Positions 43,845-46,825 of a stretch of 46,825 nucleotides of DNA are shown here, one piece after another. Every line of letters starts with the position of its first letter. Within the stretch, counting starts at the first letter, position 1. Source of the DNA: Nitriliruptoraceae bacterium. GTDB taxonomy: Bacteria > Actinomycetota > Nitriliruptoria > Nitriliruptorales > Nitriliruptoraceae. Both the position numbers and the translations under genes were made by a program. The stretch spans positions 1 through 46,825 of the forward strand of contig PWTE01000295.1 of the NCBI GenBank assembly GCA_003563915.1. The letters run 5' to 3'. The notes beneath the pieces are model-generated. The model saw only the letters and a list, made by a program, of their open reading frames with translations, did not search any database and had not been told where the DNA came from.

Positions 43845-44651
43845 TCAGACGCTGAGCAGGTCCTTCATCTTGCGCTGGATCATGTGCGTCGACCGACGCG
43901 GCATCAGTCGGTTGAGCAGGTCCATCGTCCGCGCGTCCTTGCCCACGAAGATCTGGAAGCGTTCCGCTTCGATCCCGTCGACGATGATGCGCGCCGCGTC
44001 CTCCGCAGACGTGGTCGGATACTTCGAGGCGGTCTCGTCGTCGGGGTCGACCGGCGAGGCAACCCCAGAGTTCGCGGTGATGTCCGTGCTGACCGCACCA
44101 GGGAAGACGATCGACACGCCGACGCTGGTGTCCAGCAGTTCCGCGTACAGCGCCTCGGTCAGCAGCTTGACCGCCGCCTTGCTAGCGCCGTACACGGCCT
44201 GGCCCGGAACGGGGAGGAAACCGCCCATGCTGGACACGTTCGCGACGTAGGCCTCCGGCCGTTGCTGGAGTCGCGGCACGAAGGCCCGCACCGTGTTGAG
44301 CGTGCCGTGGAGGTTGATGTCGAGGACCCGGGCGATCGCATCGTCGTCCAGGTCGGTGATCCGCACGAAGGGCTGGATGATCCCGGCCACGTTGATCAGC
44401 GCGTCCGGCTCGCCGAGCACGGCAGTCACCTGGTCCGGTAGCGCGTTGACCGCGTCCCGGTCGGTGATGTCGAACGTGAAGGTCGCGAGTCGATCGCCTG
44501 CCTGGGCGAGCCCTCGAGTCTCGTCGAGTGCGTCTTCACGCACGTCGACCGCGGCGACCTTCGCTCCGCGACGGAGCAACTCCAGAACGACCTGCCGGCC
44601 GATGCCGTTACCGCCACCGATGACGACCATGATCCTGCCTGCGACGTTCAC
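43845..44651 (-). CDS. Short-chain dehydrogenase/reductase (SDR)
   Basis: The 268-residue product is a classical SDR. It has the nucleotide site GGGNGIG, an acidic residue after the second strand (AAVDVRE) that favours NAD(H), NVAG, the catalytic Ser in NVSSMGG and YGASK as YxxxK. The C-terminal part (LMPRRSTHMIQRKMKDLL) is amphipathic and basic, as in SDRs that act on lipids at the membrane. The GTG at 44651 is well supported by GGAGGAGGAG. The substrate cannot be told from the sequence. Confidence 0.9.
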   Translation of the reverse strand: MNVAGRIMVVIGGGNGIGRQVVLELLRRGAKVAAVDVREDALDETRGLAQAGDRLATFTFDITDRDAVNALPDQVTAVLGEPDALINVAGIIQPFVRITDLDDDAIARVLDINLHGTLNTVRAFVPRLQQRPEAYVANVSSMGGFLPVPGQAVYGASKAAVKLLTEALYAELLDTSVGVSIVFPGAVSTDITANSGVASPVDPDDETASKYPTTSAEDAARIIVDGIEAERFQIFVGKDARTMDLLNRLMPRRSTHMIQRKMKDLLSV

Positions 44652-44813
44652 CGTCTCCTCCTCCGTGGTGCCTTCGCGCTACAGAGTTGTTGCCGCGCCA
44701 CCCCCACGTGGTCAGGTGTCGTGACGTTCGGAGACATCGTGGGGCGCGCCCGAGCTTCCCGACGGTGTCGAGCGGCCGTTCCTCGGGGGCCGTTGGTCCC
44801 GTTCGTCGACCGT

Positions 44814-45860
44814 TCAGTCGCTGGTGGCCGCGGCCAGTTCCTCCACCTTGCCGTCGGCGTGGCGGGCGAACCGGCGCAGGTCCGGTCCGTGGTTGGGGTC
44901 GTTCGCCGGCCACGGCCAGCCACCGAACCCGGTCTCCTGATAGTCGTGGTAGGCCTTCTGGATCTCGGCCTTGGTGTTCATCACGAAGGGCCCGTACTGC
45001 ACGATCGGTTCCCCGATCGGCCGGCCCTGCAGGACCAGGATCTCCGCGCCGTCCCCGGTATCGGTGAGCGTGACCGGCACCTCGCTGCGGACGACGGCGC
45101 CGTGACCGCCCTCCACCTCCTCGGCGCCGATGCGGACCGAGCCACCGCGGAAGACGTACACGGTGCGGATCGTGTCCGGGTGCGCGGCCGGCCCCAGCCG
45201 CCAGGAGCCCTCGGGTGGGATGACTGCGTGGTAGATGCCGACGTCGGTGTCCGACCGTGACGCCCACGAGTGCGGCGGGGGTGACGGGGCGCACTGCCCC
45301 TCCACCAGTTCGCCCGCCACGACCGTGACCTTGGTGGCGCGACCGGCGTCGTCCAGGAACGTGTGGCGCGGGATCTCGTGGCTCCACAGCATCGAGAAGT
45401 GCGGCGGGACCATCTTGTCGGTGGACGGCAGGTTGATCCAGATCTGGAACAGCTCGGTCTCGTTGTGCCCGTCGCGGTTGAGCAGGGGGAACATCTCGGC
45501 GTGGACGATGCCGGAGCCAGCCGTCATCCACTGCACGTCGCCGCGCCCGAAGCGGGCCGCCGCACCCAGTGAGTCCGAGTGGTCCATGAACCCCTTGCGC
45601 ATGAAGGAGATCGTCTCGAAGCCGCGGTGGGGGTGCTGCGGGAAGCCGGGCACCAGCGAGCCGTGGTACATCGACCAGCCGTCGCGTCCCGAGAAGTCCA
45701 TGCCGAGGTTGCGGCCGACGAGCGGGGCGCAGGGGCCGAGTTCCTCGTCGCCTTCGGGGTAGTCGTCGTCGTGGTGGACGCAGAACAGGAACGGGTCCAC
45801 GGTCTGCCAGACCCGGTCGAGCCGGACCTGCTGGATCACTGCGTCGGCGGGGTCGGTCAT
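44814..45860 (-). CDS. Pirin-family protein
   Basis: Pirins are bicupin proteins; some act as quercetin dioxygenases and others bind regulators. The 348-residue product has the metal ligands in FPQHPHRGFETISFMRKG (two His) and GSGIVHAEMF (His, Glu), followed by NLPSTDKMVPPHF. The C-terminal cupin and the pirin C-terminal segment (GRPIGEPIVQYGPFVMNT) are also present. The ATG at 45860 has AGGAG 6 nt before it, so the longer upstream ATG frame (45923) is less likely. It is longer than typical pirins (about 290). Confidence 0.9.
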   Translation of the reverse strand: MTDPADAVIQQVRLDRVWQTVDPFLFCVHHDDDYPEGDEELGPCAPLVGRNLGMDFSGRDGWSMYHGSLVPGFPQHPHRGFETISFMRKGFMDHSDSLGAAARFGRGDVQWMTAGSGIVHAEMFPLLNRDGHNETELFQIWINLPSTDKMVPPHFSMLWSHEIPRHTFLDDAGRATKVTVVAGELVEGQCAPSPPPHSWASRSDTDVGIYHAVIPPEGSWRLGPAAHPDTIRTVYVFRGGSVRIGAEEVEGGHGAVVRSEVPVTLTDTGDGAEILVLQGRPIGEPIVQYGPFVMNTKAEIQKAYHDYQETGFGGWPWPANDPNHGPDLRRFARHADGKVEELAAATSD

Positions 45861-45957
45861 GCTGGACTCCTGGAGGTCGCACCGCGAACGGTCGGTGCTC
45901 ATGGGGTTTCGTTGAGGATACAACGACCTCGGGTTGGTCGCTTCCGATGGTGCGGGG

Positions 45958-46825
45958 CTAGGAGATCGGACCGACGACCGTCGGGTCCAGACCGATCAGT
46001 TCGTCGCGGAACCGCAGTACCGGGGCGGGGTCGAAGGCGACGACATCACCACGTGCCGTGGCACGGACCTCGGCACCGGGGAACCTGGCCGTCATCGTGT
46101 CGTCCTCAGCGATGTGGACGACCACCTCGCCGTAGTAGGTCAGTCTGCCGGAGCGCGCGAACCCGTCCGGCAGGGTTAGCGTGCGCAGGACCACCACGTC
46201 CCGGGCATCCAGGAGGTGGATCGTTCCGCCAGCGCCCACCGACGGCGTGACGAGCAGCAGGCGGTCGTTGAGGTGGGCGCGCAGCTGCGGGCAGCAGGGG
46301 GCGTCGGCGCCCGTGGCTCCGCTGTCGACACGGCTCAGGGCCGTGCGTCCGCGTTCGCTCCCGTCCAGGTCGTAGACCACGAGGTGCGGAACGCCCGAGG
46401 TCACCTCGAGCACGGCGAGCCGGAGCGGATCCTGTCCGCCCGGTAACGGCGGCAGGCCGCGTGGACCGGTCGACCGGAACGGGTCGGCGGTCATCAGGAG
46501 GACGTCGTACGCCTCGTCGATCTCCATCGGATCGGCATCAGGCTGCTCCAGGTCGTGCAGCCGCGCGGCGAACCGCTGGTCCTCCTGGTCGGGCGGGAGC
46601 TGGATGGCGACCGCGAGCGGGCCGAACAGGACGAGCTGGTGTGCGGATGGCAGGTCCAGCTGCTGCGACGACAGCAGCTCGCCCGAAGCCGCCTCGACCA
46701 CGTGGACCGTGTCGCCGTCGTCGGCGATCCACACCCGGTCGTCGAACCCCTGGATGCGTCGCGATCCCAGGTCAGGAGGGCCGTCGGGGAGCAGCGCAGC
46801 GCTGTCCGCCGGCCACGGGGTGAGC
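45958..46825 (-). CDS. Beta-propeller-like protein, 5' end beyond the window
   Basis: The reading frame is open to the window edge, so the N-terminus is missing; at least 288 residues are visible. The repeated patterns are of the propeller type: DDRVWIADDGDTVHVVEAASGELLS, then GTIHLLDARDVVVLRTLTLPDG and RLTYYGEVVVHIAEDDT, each a set of beta strands with Asp/Gly turns. A Cys pair lies in ADAPCCPQL. This resembles PQQ- or YncE-like propellers and may be secreted, but the signal sequence would lie outside the window. I do not assign a function. Confidence 0.6.
   Translation of the reverse strand, partial: LTPWPADSAALLPDGPPDLGSRRIQGFDDRVWIADDGDTVHVVEAASGELLSSQQLDLPSAHQLVLFGPLAVAIQLPPDQEDQRFAARLHDLEQPDADPMEIDEAYDVLLMTADPFRSTGPRGLPPLPGGQDPLRLAVLEVTSGVPHLVVYDLDGSERGRTALSRVDSGATGADAPCCPQLRAHLNDRLLLVTPSVGAGGTIHLLDARDVVVLRTLTLPDGFARSGRLTYYGEVVVHIAEDDTMTARFPGAEVRATARGDVVAFDPAPVLRFRDELIGLDPTVVGPIS

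Overview
The window is a compact, very GC-rich bacterial chromosome segment with 37 protein genes and no rRNA, tRNA, insertion sequence or CRISPR array that I could find. The gene order ftsK - rodZ-like - rimO - pgsA - cinA - recA - recX - miaB - LigB-like - miaA - dapF - hflX - lexA - LysM gene - nrdR - nrdJ is the one known from Actinomycetota such as Mycobacterium and Streptomyces. Frequent GTG starts, the CGAAC-N4-GTTCG SOS operator and a class II nrdJ agree with this. A deep-branching class such as Nitriliruptoria is possible, but that is an inference.

Layout. 1-4 kb: a secreted CHRD-like protein, the DNA translocase FtsK and a small membrane protein. 4-9 kb: a co-oriented run of rodZ-like, rimO, pgsA and cinA (with short overlaps) and a small unknown gene. 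9-12 kb: a DEDDh exonuclease and a dsbA-ccdA-type thiol redox pair. 12.3-17.9 kb: recA and recX. 18-21.5 kb: miaB, a LigB-like gene and miaA (tRNA A37 modification). 21.5-28.8 kb: a penicillin-acylase-type hydrolase, dapF, hflX, a GAF-GGDEF protein and a CAP-domain protein. 28.8-31 kb: the SOS control hub lexA / LysM division-inhibitor candidate, then nrdR. 31-46.8 kb: accessory enzymes (hotdog-like, GNAT, amidase, AI-2E family permease), nrdJ, a divergent fur-katG pair, a two-gene ABC exporter, an SDR, a pirin and a truncated beta-propeller-like gene.

The outstanding object is recA. The 1590-residue reading frame is a normal 345-residue RecA interrupted by three separate inteins of 442, 366 and 437 residues. 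The first splits the Walker A P-loop between its Lys and Thr. The second and third sit at the two sites I recall being occupied in Mycobacterium leprae and M. tuberculosis RecA. Each begins with Cys and ends with His-Asn, each keeps two LAGLIDADG-type motifs with acidic residues, and the three +1 residues are Thr, Ser and Cys. RecA must complete three splicing events before it can bind ATP and act. Because RecA activates LexA cleavage, SOS induction should depend on splicing. The lexA / LysM intergenic region carries four perfect and one near-perfect LexA boxes, and recA has one more. DNA damage (recA, recX, lexA, LysM gene), dNTP supply (nrdR, nrdJ with a candidate NrdR operator) and peroxide defence (fur, katG) therefore lie close together.
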